DNA from: Colwellia psychrerythraea
GTDB taxonomy: Bacteria > Pseudomonadota > Gammaproteobacteria > Enterobacterales > Alteromonadaceae
Assembly (NCBI GenBank): GCA_002163005.1
Contig: MAAF01000120.1
Location: forward strand, 62,001 to 126,000
Direction of reading: 5' to 3'
Length of the DNA: 64,000 bases
In this document: positions 1-8,411 of the stretch, piece after piece
Position numbering within the stretch: position 1 is the first letter of the stretch
How the letters are laid out: every line of letters begins with the position of its first letter
The notes under the pieces: generated by a model
Database searches by the model: none
Seen by the model: the letters and a program-made list of their open reading frames with translations, nothing else
What the model was told of the DNA's origin: nothing
Made by a program: the position numbers and the translations under genes

Positions 1-156
1 TTTATCTATTATGAATCCTAAACTTTTTTCTAAGTAACTTAACTTGGTTTAACTAATACTGATAAAATTGACTCTATCTGTATTTTTTAATAACTCAAGC
101 GCAGTAGGTGGTTGTTTGATGACCTCTTAACGCTTCATTAATGAGCGAGTAGTGTT

Positions 157-422
157 TATACCCATACCACTTCAAGATGCGAGTTTCAGGGCTACAGAGC
201 TATTCTTGATCAAGGCACATCTTTTTATTAATGGTTATTCCCTTAAAAATAGATGCAACGATGAACATGATTTTCTCTGTAGCCCCCGCAGGGCGAGTTT
301 AAAAGGCGTATATGCTGCGTTATTGATTTCGACAATAGAATAACTATTTTCTTCAATCAATGCCTTGCCTATAAGCCTTTTAATTCTCGCTGAATTCTGC
401 ATCTTGAAGTGGAATGGGTATA
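157..422. repeat. MITE-like palindromic element, full-length copy 1
   Basis: A 266-bp non-coding element bounded by 24-bp terminal inverted repeats (157-180 and 399-422) with a single mismatch, each ending in TATA. The inner part (about 290-395) is closely similar to the inner part of the element at 13546-13810, but the two copies have different terminal repeats. No transposase is encoded. The short reading frame across it is only a product of the repeat. Probably a non-autonomous mobile or REP-like element. Confidence 0.75.
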
Positions 423-641
423 CATCTGTTTACAGGGCAGTACTCGCGGTTTAAGTTAATTGGTAGAGATATTTTGACACTATCTGTCGAGAGTACGCTC
501 AATTCAACTTTACAAGTTTACACATTGTTATTTGTTTGGTAAAAGTAAAGCTTAGCTAAAAAGAAGACAAAGTTAGTAAAGCTTGTTAGCATCGAATGTT
601 CTAATTTATCGCGTTATCATAATAATTATAAAAGGGTAAGT
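423..641. other. Intergenic region upstream of the NSS transporter
   Basis: About 220 bases between the repeat and the transporter gene. A short inverted pair (GTACTC near 438 and GAGTAC near 488) flanks a T-rich stretch. A purine-rich ribosome binding site (AAGGG) lies just before the start at 642. No RNA gene or protein was recognised here. Bases 1-156 likewise show nothing recognisable. Confidence 0.4.
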
Positions 642-2066
642 ATGTCAGCTTCTAGAGAGCATTTTAGCTCACGCATTGGCTTTATTTTAGCCGCCGCAGG
701 TTCTGCAGTAGGTATTGGTAATTTAGTGGGTTTTCCGGTAAATGCCGCTAAAAATGGTGGCGGTGCATTTTTGTTAATGTACGCATTATTTGTTTTTCTT
801 ATTTGTTTGCCTGTGATGATTGCTGAAATGGCTGTTGGACGTAATACGGCCAAAGAGCCTGTTGGCGCATTCAAAACATTGAGTAAAGGCAGTCAATTAT
901 GGGGCGCCGCTGGCTTTTTAGGGGTATTAACTCCCTTTATGATTGCTGTTTTTTATATGGTGATCACCGTTTGGATTTTTGGTTATATTGCTTTAACGGT
1001 AACAGGGCATTTAGACTATCTAGCAAGTGATGTAGGTTTTGGCGAATTTATTAACAGTCCTTACTTATACATTGCTTTAATAGCTGTTGCCAGTATTGTC
1101 AGTTTTATTTTGGCGGCAGGGGTAAAAGATGGTATCGAAAAGGCTGCTAAAATATTAATGCCATCCTTGCTAGTTATGCTGATTATAATGGTTTTATTTG
1201 TTTTATCTCTTGATAATGCCATGGCTGGGGTCACCTTTTTCTTAGTCCCTGATATTAATAAAATATCGCCAAGCGTTGTTAACGGTGCTTTGTCACAAGC
1301 CTTTTTCTCACTCTCTTTGGGCATGGGGATATTACTAACCTATGGCTCATATATAAATAAACAAACCAATATCCCTAATTCCGCTAAATTAGTGGCCATA
1401 ACGGATACCAGCGTAGCATTTATTGCGGGTTTGATGATTCTACCGGCGGTATTTTCATTTAATCCTGAAGTTAATCCAAGTGAGCTAAGTGATAGCTCAG
1501 TGTCATTGATTTTTACCTTTCTGCCTAAAATATTTTTAGCACTACAAACCTCATTAGGTTATGTTGGCGCTAGTGCCGTGGCTGCATTCTTTTTCTTATT
1601 AGTCTTTTTTGCCGCTATTACTTCGCTAGTCTCCATTATTGAAGTACCCGTCTCATATTTAGTGACAGAGAAAAAGCACAGTCGTAAAAAAGCATTAGGT
1701 TACTTAACGGTTACTGCTGGTGTATTAACTTTATTTGCTACTGCATCTTTTGGCATGGTGCCATTTTTTACTGAGTTTACCTGGTATGCTGGTGGCACTA
1801 AGTCATTATTTGATGTTATATATGATGTTTTTTACGATACAATTTTACCGCTTAATGGTTTTTTACTGTGTATTTTTGTTAGTTACCGTTGGAAGAAAAA
1901 ACAATTATCTGAAGAATTAAGTATCGGCAATGAAAACTACAAAGGTTCATGGGTAGAAAAATATATTAACTTTTCATTAGGTACTTTTATCCCTGTTATT
2001 GTGCTGCTTATTTTTGTTAACACTGTGGCAACAAAGTTTTTTGCGGTTAATCTCTTTGGTTTCTAG
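642..2066 (+). CDS. Sodium-dependent transporter, NSS/SNF family
   Basis: A 474-residue integral membrane protein that should couple uptake of an amino acid or similar small molecule to sodium entry. The N-terminus carries the family signature in the first helix (GFILAAAGSAVGIGNLVGFP, about residues 13-32), which contains the unwound substrate/sodium site typical of LeuT-like carriers. About eleven hydrophobic segments follow, and the length is usual for bacterial members. AAGGG precedes the ATG at good spacing. It is monocistronic, with a shortened repeat and a strong terminator behind it. The substrate cannot be read from the sequence. No glycine or other riboswitch was recognised upstream. 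Confidence 0.9.
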   Translation: MSASREHFSSRIGFILAAAGSAVGIGNLVGFPVNAAKNGGGAFLLMYALFVFLICLPVMIAEMAVGRNTAKEPVGAFKTLSKGSQLWGAAGFLGVLTPFMIAVFYMVITVWIFGYIALTVTGHLDYLASDVGFGEFINSPYLYIALIAVASIVSFILAAGVKDGIEKAAKILMPSLLVMLIIMVLFVLSLDNAMAGVTFFLVPDINKISPSVVNGALSQAFFSLSLGMGILLTYGSYINKQTNIPNSAKLVAITDTSVAFIAGLMILPAVFSFNPEVNPSELSDSSVSLIFTFLPKIFLALQTSLGYVGASAVAAFFFLLVFFAAITSLVSIIEVPVSYLVTEKKHSRKKALGYLTVTAGVLTLFATASFGMVPFFTEFTWYAGGTKSLFDVIYDVFYDTILPLNGFLLCIFVSYRWKKKQLSEELSIGNENYKGSWVEKYINFSLGTFIPVIVLLIFVNTVATKFFAVNLFGF

Positions 2067-2068
2067 TT

Positions 2069-2123
2069 ATACCAATTTGATTAAATTCTCGCTGAGTGGG
2101 AAAGAACTTAATCAACTTGGTAT
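2069..2123. repeat. Shortened copy of the MITE-like repeat
   Basis: A 55-bp palindrome whose left arm (ATACCAATTTGATTAAATT) and right half (CTCGCTGAGTGGGAAAGAAC and following) match the two ends of the 265-bp element at 13546-13810. The roughly 200-bp core is missing. It begins three bases after the transporter stop codon and looks like an internal-deletion derivative of that element. Confidence 0.7.
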
Positions 2124-2144
2124 TAAAACGTCTTAACAGATATA

Positions 2145-2183
2145 AACGCCCAATAATCAATGTTATTATTGGGCGTTTTTTTA
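2145..2183 (+). terminator. Rho-independent terminator after the NSS transporter
   Basis: Perfect inverted arms CGCCCAATAAT and ATTATTGGGCG are separated by a short loop and followed by a run of seven T. It sits between the transporter and the methyltransferase genes. Confidence 0.9.
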
Positions 2184-2208
2184 TTATCAATTATCAGATA
2201 CCTTAGCC

Positions 2209-3108
2209 ATGATAGAACATATTACCAGCACAGACTTTACCGATGCCCAACGATTATTTCATGGCCGAGGGCACGCATATCCCAATTTAAACCATGTAAA
2301 TGTTGACTGGTTATCTCCGGTTATTCTAATCACTTTATATCAAGCAGTCGATAGCACATGGCTAGCAGAACAAGCTGGCGCATTAAAAAACTTGATTAAA
2401 GAATGTCGCTCGGTGCAAGTACAACATCGTTATGAAAAATTTGCACCTACCGAGTTATTATTAGGCGAGTCGGTAAGTCATACTATCGTGAGTGAGCAGG
2501 GCCTTAATTATCATATCGAATTTGGCAAAGCCCAAAATAGTGGTTTGTTTTTGGACATGAGTAATGGAAGATCATGGTTAAGACAGCGTGCAGAAGGTAA
2601 AAGTGTGCTTAACCTCTTTGCATATACCTGTGCCTTCTCTCTAAGTGCCATCGCAGGTGGAGCCAGTAAAGCGGTTAATATTGATCTAAGTAAAGCGTCA
2701 TTAAGTAAAGGTAGGGAAAATCATCAACTTAACCAGTTGGCTAAAAAGCAAGGTAAGCAAATTGTCTTTGAAGGTGTCGATATTTTTAAATCGAATAGCC
2801 GCATTAAAAAATATGGCCCTTATGATATTTTAGTCTGTGATCCCCCGTCATTTCAAAAGGGTAGTGTTAATATCGAACGTGATTACGCTAAAATAATTCG
2901 CCGTATTCCACAGTGGATGAACCCGGGCGCTACCCTGATGTTATGTTTAAACTCACCTGATTTAGATGAAAACTTCTTAAAATCAGAAGTTGCACGAGAA
3001 TGCCCTGATTGCCACTTCGAGCAACGTCTTGAAAACCCTGAGGTCTTCAAAGAAAGTCATGAAGGTAAAGGCCTCAAAGTTTTGATTTTTACTTACCAGC
3101 CAAAATAA
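2209..3108 (+). CDS. Class I SAM-dependent methyltransferase, RlmI/RlmK-like
   Basis: A 299-residue protein resembling the catalytic half of 23S rRNA cytosine/guanine methyltransferases. The Rossmann fold begins with a motif I region (VLNLFAYTCAFSLSAI, residues 133-148). The acidic SAM-binding residue lies in VNIDLSK (about 156-162), and the catalytic-loop motif is DPPSF (211-215). The N-terminal PUA domain of true RlmI is absent; instead there are about 100 unassigned residues. RNA is the likely substrate by family, but the site is unknown. It stands alone after a terminator, and the LigE gene is convergent to it. Confidence 0.8.
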   Translation: MIEHITSTDFTDAQRLFHGRGHAYPNLNHVNVDWLSPVILITLYQAVDSTWLAEQAGALKNLIKECRSVQVQHRYEKFAPTELLLGESVSHTIVSEQGLNYHIEFGKAQNSGLFLDMSNGRSWLRQRAEGKSVLNLFAYTCAFSLSAIAGGASKAVNIDLSKASLSKGRENHQLNQLAKKQGKQIVFEGVDIFKSNSRIKKYGPYDILVCDPPSFQKGSVNIERDYAKIIRRIPQWMNPGATLMLCLNSPDLDENFLKSEVARECPDCHFEQRLENPEVFKESHEGKGLKVLIFTYQPK

Positions 3109-3147
3109 TTAGGAAATTGAGAGCTAGCTGATTGAGATTCTGAGGAG

Positions 3148-4029
3148 TTACTCTCTAGCTTTTATACGCCAAAAACGGGCAAACCTTGGTACGCCAGCGT
3201 TGGTAAGTCCATTGTATTTAAAGGTAATGACAGTGCCTACTTTGGGTGGGTTGGCACGTTGAACATCACTAAAACCAGATCCAATCTTGAAAATTATTCC
3301 GTCACTTGTTTTTACTTTAATTGCCCCAAGTTGGTTTTGGTACTTACCTTTTCCTTCGGTATAACCAATGACAGTTGCTTCGGCATCTTGATGTTTCTTT
3401 AGTTTCATCAGTGCTGAGCTTCGGCCTGTTTGATAGTAAGCACTGACAAGGTGTAACATAAGGCCTTCACCGTGATCAGCGATAACTTCATTTAGTTTGT
3501 GATCAAGAGCACTTAAGTCTTTAAATTTCACCTGGCTGATCATAGCTAAATAAGGAGAGGAAACTTGTGTTATCAAATGCTGCATCTTATTTACTCGTTC
3601 ATTGAAATCCCCTGGATGTTTAGGAAGATCAAATATCATAAATCGAACCTTGCGCCAGCAACTGGTCATTTTATTTTTAACTGCAATTTGCTTTCTTACA
3701 CAAGAAAGTAATGCCTGGAATTGATCTCGTTTAAGCCATAGTTCTCCGTCCATAGGGAATGCGGGCCAATGTTGAGTAAACCAGCTAGGACTATGGATTA
3801 AATTACCTTGGCGAGTGAGTAGTTTTTTACCGTCCCAATAACCACGAATACCATCAAGTTTTTCAGAAACATAATATTGACTGATATCGGCTACTTTATG
3901 GTAGGTCACTCCATGTTGAATATTAGGCTTTAAATATTGCTTTGCTTGGTGAGCAGCAGCTTGCGCATTTACTGGGAAGGTAATTGCTGAAGTTAAGGTA
4001 AATAAAACGAATAAACTGTATTTTGTCAT
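3148..4029 (-). CDS. ligE: Minimal ATP-dependent DNA ligase with signal peptide (LigE type)
   Basis: A 293-residue protein that joins nicked DNA using ATP. The adenylation motif is SEKLDGIRGYWDG, with the reactive lysine near residue 57. Further nucleotidyltransferase motifs follow (MDGELW, FMIFDLP, EGLMLH, LMKLKK), and a compact OB domain closes the protein. A hydrophobic leader ending near AQAAA predicts export to the periplasm, as known for Lig E of Neisseria, Haemophilus and relatives. The ATG at 4029 is preferred over the GTG one codon upstream because GGAGG stands six bases before it. It is separate from the housekeeping NAD-dependent ligase and is often suspected of a role in handling incoming DNA. 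Confidence 0.9.
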   Translation of the reverse strand: MTKYSLFVLFTLTSAITFPVNAQAAAHQAKQYLKPNIQHGVTYHKVADISQYYVSEKLDGIRGYWDGKKLLTRQGNLIHSPSWFTQHWPAFPMDGELWLKRDQFQALLSCVRKQIAVKNKMTSCWRKVRFMIFDLPKHPGDFNERVNKMQHLITQVSSPYLAMISQVKFKDLSALDHKLNEVIADHGEGLMLHLVSAYYQTGRSSALMKLKKHQDAEATVIGYTEGKGKYQNQLGAIKVKTSDGIIFKIGSGFSDVQRANPPKVGTVITFKYNGLTNAGVPRFARFWRIKARE

Positions 4030-4045
4030 CACTAACCTCCGTGTA

Positions 4046-4081
4046 ATACCAATCGGACTAATAAATTAAACCGTTTGGTAT
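4046..4081. repeat. 36-bp ATACCAAT palindrome
   Basis: Short palindromic repeat starting ATACCAATCGGACTAATAAA and ending CCGTTTGGTAT. It is almost the exact reverse complement of the 36-bp repeat at 21155-21190. It lies in the promoter region of the ligase gene. Confidence 0.7.
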
Positions 4082-4197
4082 GATGTGATGCTTGGTAAAA
4101 AATTAAGTCTAGTCTATATTTGAATAATGGATACCTTAGTGATAAAGGTTAATGGCTAACTTTAATAAGAAGCCGGATAAATTTAGCAAGGATTGCT

Positions 4198-4764
4198 ATG
4201 ATGAAAAAATTTACTCCTCTCGTTATTTTGTGTTCCGCGGTAGTCTTCCTTTCTTTTGCGTATAGTCCTAGCTCATTTGCTAAAAAGAGGTGTAAGCCCT
4301 TTCTGGAGAAACTGCATAATATTCAGACGATGCAACGTAAAGGTTACTCTTTAAAGCGAGGAGAAAGTTTACGGGCTAAAGAAGATAAAGCGAGAGAAAA
4401 GTGGTGGCGGTGTGAACGTAGCTCTTTAGCAAAGTTTACGGCTCAATATGGGGGTAAAAAAAAGAAAACGAAGAAGGTGAGCAAAATAGTAAAGTCTAAG
4501 AAATACAATGCATTGAAAAACAGAAGTTATTACACGAAAGGGAATAAAGCATTATCTAACTCACAAAAAAATATCACAACGTTTAATCAAAATAGTGCCA
4601 TTGTTATTAGATCGAAATATCAAGGGAGTAAGCAGTTGGCTTGGTCACAATTTTATAGTCAGCCGGTTAAGTGCCAACGTCCCAAGAGTATGTCCGTATT
4701 TGCTTATTGCAGTGAAAATAAAATACAGCAACAAAGTGAATTCGACAAAGTTTATCGTGACTAA
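4198..4764 (+). CDS. Hypothetical secreted, lysine-rich protein
   Basis: A 188-residue protein of unrecognised family. A hydrophobic leader (about residues 6-26) followed by SSFAKK suggests a cleaved signal peptide. Residues 32-75 hold a cysteine pair (RCKPF and WWRCE) framing a helical stretch. The middle (about 85-105) is extremely lysine-rich (GGKKKKTKKVSK). Two more cysteines lie near the C-terminus. Either of two adjacent ATG codons (4198, 4201) could start it; AAGGA lies just upstream. It is monocistronic. No function is proposed; the basic character would allow binding to nucleic acid or acidic polymers. Confidence 0.6.
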   Translation: MMKKFTPLVILCSAVVFLSFAYSPSSFAKKRCKPFLEKLHNIQTMQRKGYSLKRGESLRAKEDKAREKWWRCERSSLAKFTAQYGGKKKKTKKVSKIVKSKKYNALKNRSYYTKGNKALSNSQKNITTFNQNSAIVIRSKYQGSKQLAWSQFYSQPVKCQRPKSMSVFAYCSENKIQQQSEFDKVYRD

Positions 4765-4821
4765 GTTAATCTTATATAGTTAAGCTAACTAATGTTCAGT
4801 TAACTCAACTAAATAATGAAG

Positions 4822-5544
4822 TTATGGCTGGTAACTTTTTTTGCTTTCTCGGTATTGGTTAACCATGGCATCTATTGTTTCTTGCTCATATGAACGCAGA
4901 CCACTTAATAACATATGTTTCTTACCATGACCAATTACCTCACCATTCGATAGTAAATCAAACTCAAGCCAAGCATCACCTCGCTTGCCATCAATACTTA
5001 AACTGGTTTTTGCAAGTTTTAATGTTACTGACTCAGCGTCGAATGTATGTAAATCGATAGACATTGATTGATACATAACCATGGGGCGGGCAGGGTTGAT
5101 CATAACACTATTTTCAGCCATTAATTTGACCAATATATCGGGAAAAGTATGACCAGAAAAATCTACATAGGCTTTTGTCAGTGCATTAATTAAGACTGAA
5201 TCATGCGTTTGATCACCACTGACATGAACACTTAGGCAGGTTTTATTTTTATCATCTTTTATATCGAAACTATCATCAATTTGTTGAGGAAAGGTAAGAT
5301 TAACATCGTTGCTAACCATGCCTGAAAAATCGAAGGTCATCTTTTTATGTAGTCCCGATTTGGCGATTACTATTGAAAAAAGTAAATCTCCAGGCACGCA
5401 AAAACGTTTAGCATCAATATTATGTAATGGGTTAAAATCATCTGCTACTTGCTTGGCAAAATTACTACCTTGCTGACGTGTGAAGCTGATACTATCAGCA
5501 CTAATAGGGCAATAATTCTCAATAAACATTTCTTTTATAGACAT
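4822..5544 (-). CDS. DUF3581 family protein
   Basis: A 240-residue cytosolic protein matching a family seen in Vibrio, Shewanella and Colwellia. The N-terminal signature (FTRQQGSNFAKQVADDFNPL then FCVPGDLLFSI, about residues 21-60) is characteristic. The NPLHN and PGDLLF arrangement recalls MaoC/hot-dog acyl-thioester enzymes, which is an inference from pattern only. No signal peptide or membrane segment. It is transcribed alone and opposite to its upstream neighbour. The biochemical role is unknown. Confidence 0.75.
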   Translation of the reverse strand: MSIKEMFIENYCPISADSISFTRQQGSNFAKQVADDFNPLHNIDAKRFCVPGDLLFSIVIAKSGLHKKMTFDFSGMVSNDVNLTFPQQIDDSFDIKDDKNKTCLSVHVSGDQTHDSVLINALTKAYVDFSGHTFPDILVKLMAENSVMINPARPMVMYQSMSIDLHTFDAESVTLKLAKTSLSIDGKRGDAWLEFDLLSNGEVIGHGKKHMLLSGLRSYEQETIDAMVNQYRESKKSYQP

Positions 5545-5640
5545 CTATGCAACTTCATTTTGTGAGTAAACTATATTCGATCGCAGCATTCTAACAGCAC
5601 TTCGGTGCTAAATCGAAACAAAGTGCATATATCTAACTGA

Positions 5641-5928
5641 TCAGACCTCTAGTGTTTGGCTATATTTACTTACTAATTGCTCTTTTTTGAGCTTAGTTAG
5701 GTGGCGAATTTGATACTCTCTTTGGCACGCGGTGCTTTTGTTGTTAGCCTCTTCAAGGTAGGCCAAGCTCACAGGGCGTCTTGCTCGGGTATATTTCGCA
5801 CCAAGTTTACTGTTATTATGTTCGTCAATACGACGACTGATATCTGTGGTAACTCCTGCGTATAAACTATTATCGTTGCAGCGTAATAAGTAAACCCACC
5901 AGCTATTCGTTTTGTTTTTTTCTGTCAT
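5641..5928 (-). CDS. GIY-YIG domain protein, YhbQ/UPF0213-like
   Basis: A 95-residue single-domain protein with the GIY-YIG nuclease core: VYLLRC then LYAGVT (residues 12-27, the modified GIY and YIG elements), ISRRIDEH with the conserved arginine, and a later glutamate (CQREYQI, about 68). The length is usual for the stand-alone family that includes YhbQ. Cellular substrates are poorly known; DNA cleavage is inferred from the fold. It is divergent from arfB, with the two starts about 55 bases apart, so promoters must overlap there. Confidence 0.85.
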   Translation of the reverse strand: MTEKNKTNSWWVYLLRCNDNSLYAGVTTDISRRIDEHNNSKLGAKYTRARRPVSLAYLEEANNKSTACQREYQIRHLTKLKKEQLVSKYSQTLEV

Positions 5929-5982
5929 ATAATGTGATAATTACTATTAAATAATTTGAAGGTCTCTAAATGGTAAATAAAA

Positions 5983-6396
5983 GTGCTTGAGATATCAAAC
6001 AACGTTAGCTTAGCTGATTGGGAAATTGAGCTGAGTGCTATACGAGCTATGGGTAATGGCGGTCAACGTGTAAATAAAGTGGCAACAGCTATTCACTTAC
6101 GGTTTGATATTAAACGATCATCTTTACCTGCAATTTATAAAGAGCGGTTACTTGCTTCTAAAGATAGTCGTGTGACTAAAGACGGGGTAGTCGTCATTAA
6201 AGCACAGAGCTTTAGAACACAAGAAATGAATAAAGAAGATGCACTTAGCCGACTGAAAGCTTTTATTCAATCTGTAATGGTAGTACAAAAAAATCGACGA
6301 GCGACAAAACCCACCAGAGGCTCAGTGCAAAGGCGCTTAACGGGAAAGGCTAATCGTAAAGACGTCAAACAAACACGGAAAAAAGTACAATTTTAG
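5983..6396 (+). CDS. arfB: Peptidyl-tRNA hydrolase ArfB (ribosome rescue)
   Basis: A 137-residue release-factor-like protein that frees ribosomes stalled at mRNA ends. The catalytic loop GNGGQRVNK (about residues 24-32) includes the GGQ tripeptide. The basic C-terminal tail (VQRRLTGKANRKDVKQTRKK) is the segment that enters the empty mRNA channel. The start is GTG; homology to ArfB begins at that codon. The only good ribosome binding site (AAGG at 5959-5962) serves instead a six-codon frame starting at 5970, whose stop overlaps the second and third codons of arfB, suggesting translational coupling. Confidence 0.9.
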   Translation: MLEISNNVSLADWEIELSAIRAMGNGGQRVNKVATAIHLRFDIKRSSLPAIYKERLLASKDSRVTKDGVVVIKAQSFRTQEMNKEDALSRLKAFIQSVMVVQKNRRATKPTRGSVQRRLTGKANRKDVKQTRKKVQF

Positions 6397-6521
6397 TGGG
6401 AGATAATGCCTGTTTATACTCCCTTTACCTATGAAAATAAGCTCATTAGTTAAGAATAATCACATTAAAACTACTTTTCGAAAAATAAAGATAAAAACCT
6501 CATACAAAATAGAGAGCAACT

Positions 6522-7373
6522 ATGCCAATTAGTGACGTCGGTGCAGTAGAAAAACTTACCGCACAACTTGATAGTAATAATTTAGTTCAGTACCAACTAC
6601 CATTAGCTAGCCTTAATGGTGATGGCACTAAACAGAGTATCGCGTTAAATCCTTTAATAGGAAAACAAATAAGCTTACACTTTTCTGGCACTATAGCCTG
6701 TAAGCACTGTGGAAAACGCACTAAAAAAAGCTACTCTCAGGGATATTGTTATCCATGTATGAGTAAACTGGCTCAATGTGATTTGTGTATTATGAAACCT
6801 GAAACCTGTCACTTTCATTTAGGTACTTGTCGAGAGCCTGAATGGGGTGAAAGGCACTGTATGGTCGATCATTATGTTTATTTAGCCAATAGCTCAGGCT
6901 TGAAAGTTGGCATAACGCGACACACTCAGTTGCCTACGCGTTGGATTGACCAAGGTGCTTGTCAAGCATTGCCAATCTTCAAAGTGAATACTCGCTTGCA
7001 ATCTGGGTTGGTAGAGATTGCGCTAGCAGAATTCATTAGTGATAAAACTAATTGGCGCGCTATGTTAAAAGGTGAGCCAGAGCCTCTAGATTTAAAGGCC
7101 AGAGCAGAAGAGTTAATCCCAGAGATTAGTTTGCGCTTATCGCAACTCAGGCTTCAGTTTGGTAGCGATGCAATTACAGAGTTAGATGCTAACGTACAAG
7201 ATATTCATTACCCAGTGAAAGAGTACCTGACAAAAATTAGTTCTTTTAATTTTGATAAAACAGAAACAGTTACTGGGGTGCTGTTAGGAATCAAAGGTCA
7301 GTATTTGATTTTCGATAAAGGCGTAATAAACATGAGAAAATTTAGCTCATATCAAATAAGTATTGACTATTAG
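6522..7373 (+). CDS. DUF2797 family protein with zinc cluster and GIY-YIG-like core
   Basis: A 283-residue conserved protein. Cysteines at CKHCGKR, CYPCMSK, CDLCIMKPETCHFHLGTC and later residues (about 60-110) form a likely zinc-binding module. After this, VYLANSSGLKVGITR and LPTRWIDQGA (about 124-150) resemble the start of a GIY-YIG nuclease, with the spacing between the two strands and the conserved arginine in place. A nuclease function is therefore possible but unproven. GAGAG precedes the ATG. It follows arfB on the same strand with about 125 bases between. Confidence 0.8.
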   Translation: MPISDVGAVEKLTAQLDSNNLVQYQLPLASLNGDGTKQSIALNPLIGKQISLHFSGTIACKHCGKRTKKSYSQGYCYPCMSKLAQCDLCIMKPETCHFHLGTCREPEWGERHCMVDHYVYLANSSGLKVGITRHTQLPTRWIDQGACQALPIFKVNTRLQSGLVEIALAEFISDKTNWRAMLKGEPEPLDLKARAEELIPEISLRLSQLRLQFGSDAITELDANVQDIHYPVKEYLTKISSFNFDKTETVTGVLLGIKGQYLIFDKGVINMRKFSSYQISIDY

Positions 7374-7447
7374 TAACTTGAACTTGAGAATGGCGCTTTG
7401 TATTTAGCCAACAATCGAATTTTATACTGAGTATTAAAGGTAACAAG

Positions 7448-8299
7448 ATGACCGCGGATGATTATGTAGAGCAAGCCAGTGAAATTTTTGTTTTATCCGA
7501 TTCTTTTATCAGAATTAGGGAATTAATTGATGATGAATCATCTACCATTGATGATATTTCAGAGGTGATCCTACTCGATCCAGCCCTTTCTGGTACGGTA
7601 TTAAAATTGGCTAATAGCCCTTTTTTTAGCTACCCAGGGAAAATAGATACCATCTCCAAAGCTGTCTTGGTACTGGGGATAACGGAAGTCTATAATCTTG
7701 TTATTGCCTATTTTACCACGGAAGCTTTCAAAAATATTAATGCAAACCAAGATTACCTTGATGAGTTTTGGATAAAAAGTGTTGATTGCGCGTTGTTGAT
7801 GAAATTCCTAGGGACTAGCTTAGGTATTGTTAATGCAGAGCGCTTATTTATTTTAGGTTTGTTGCATAATTTGGGTGAATTAGTAGTTCATCAAATAACA
7901 ACGGAAAAACAGCGTGCTTGTGATAGTCAGGATATCAATTTATTACCTTGGGTGAAGCAACAAGATATATTAGGATTTACTTTTGGTGAATGTTCTGCCG
8001 AACTGTTAAAACAGTGGCAATTACCCTATAGTATTTTCGCACCTATTCGTGATCAGGATATTGACGATCTAAGCCAATACACTACAGAAACACAGTTGTT
8101 ATATATAGCTAAGCGTGTGATGAGTAAACAGCAAGTGTTTAAAGATCAAAACTTAGATTTCAATGACTTGTTAACTGAAGAGCAGCTAGAGCCTATTTGT
8201 CTAGATAATAAAATGCTAGAAAATGCCGTTGATTATTGTGATTTAGAACGTTTAGGTTTGTTATCAATTTTAAACCCGAGTGCTTGCATGCTTTATTAA
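7448..8299 (+). CDS. HDOD domain protein
   Basis: A 283-residue protein consisting largely of one HDOD domain (about residues 10-210), a relative of HD phosphohydrolases that lacks the full catalytic set and usually serves in signalling output, often alongside c-di-GMP or chemotaxis pathways. The typical opening (IDDISEVILLDPALSGTVLK) and LANSPFF segment are visible; LHNLGELVVH replaces the HD motif region. There is no receiver or GGDEF partner domain in this chain. AAGG lies at good spacing before ATG. A strong terminator follows 37 bases behind the stop. Confidence 0.85.
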   Translation: MTADDYVEQASEIFVLSDSFIRIRELIDDESSTIDDISEVILLDPALSGTVLKLANSPFFSYPGKIDTISKAVLVLGITEVYNLVIAYFTTEAFKNINANQDYLDEFWIKSVDCALLMKFLGTSLGIVNAERLFILGLLHNLGELVVHQITTEKQRACDSQDINLLPWVKQQDILGFTFGECSAELLKQWQLPYSIFAPIRDQDIDDLSQYTTETQLLYIAKRVMSKQQVFKDQNLDFNDLLTEEQLEPICLDNKMLENAVDYCDLERLGLLSILNPSACMLY

Positions 8300-8335
8300 C
8301 ACTAAATGTTTGGTTAAGTAAAAGCTAAACTTTAT

Positions 8336-8371
8336 AAAGCCCGATAAGCACAAGCTTATCGGGCTTTTTGA
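8336..8371. terminator. Bidirectional terminator between HDOD gene and oxidase
   Basis: Thirteen-base perfect arms AAAGCCCGATAAG and CTTATCGGGCTTT around a short loop, with T on the plus strand and A-rich sequence on the other side. It separates two convergent genes and can serve both. Confidence 0.9.
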
Positions 8372-8411
8372 ATTAAAATATATGAACTAATATTTACGTT
8401 AATAAAAATAG

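Noticed and set aside
152-343. 63-codon open frame at the left end
   Set aside because: It lies within the MITE-like palindrome, has no family resemblance and no convincing ribosome binding site.
423-641. Glycine or other amino-acid riboswitch before the NSS transporter
   Set aside because: The conserved glycine aptamer segments are absent; only a short unrelated inverted pair is seen.
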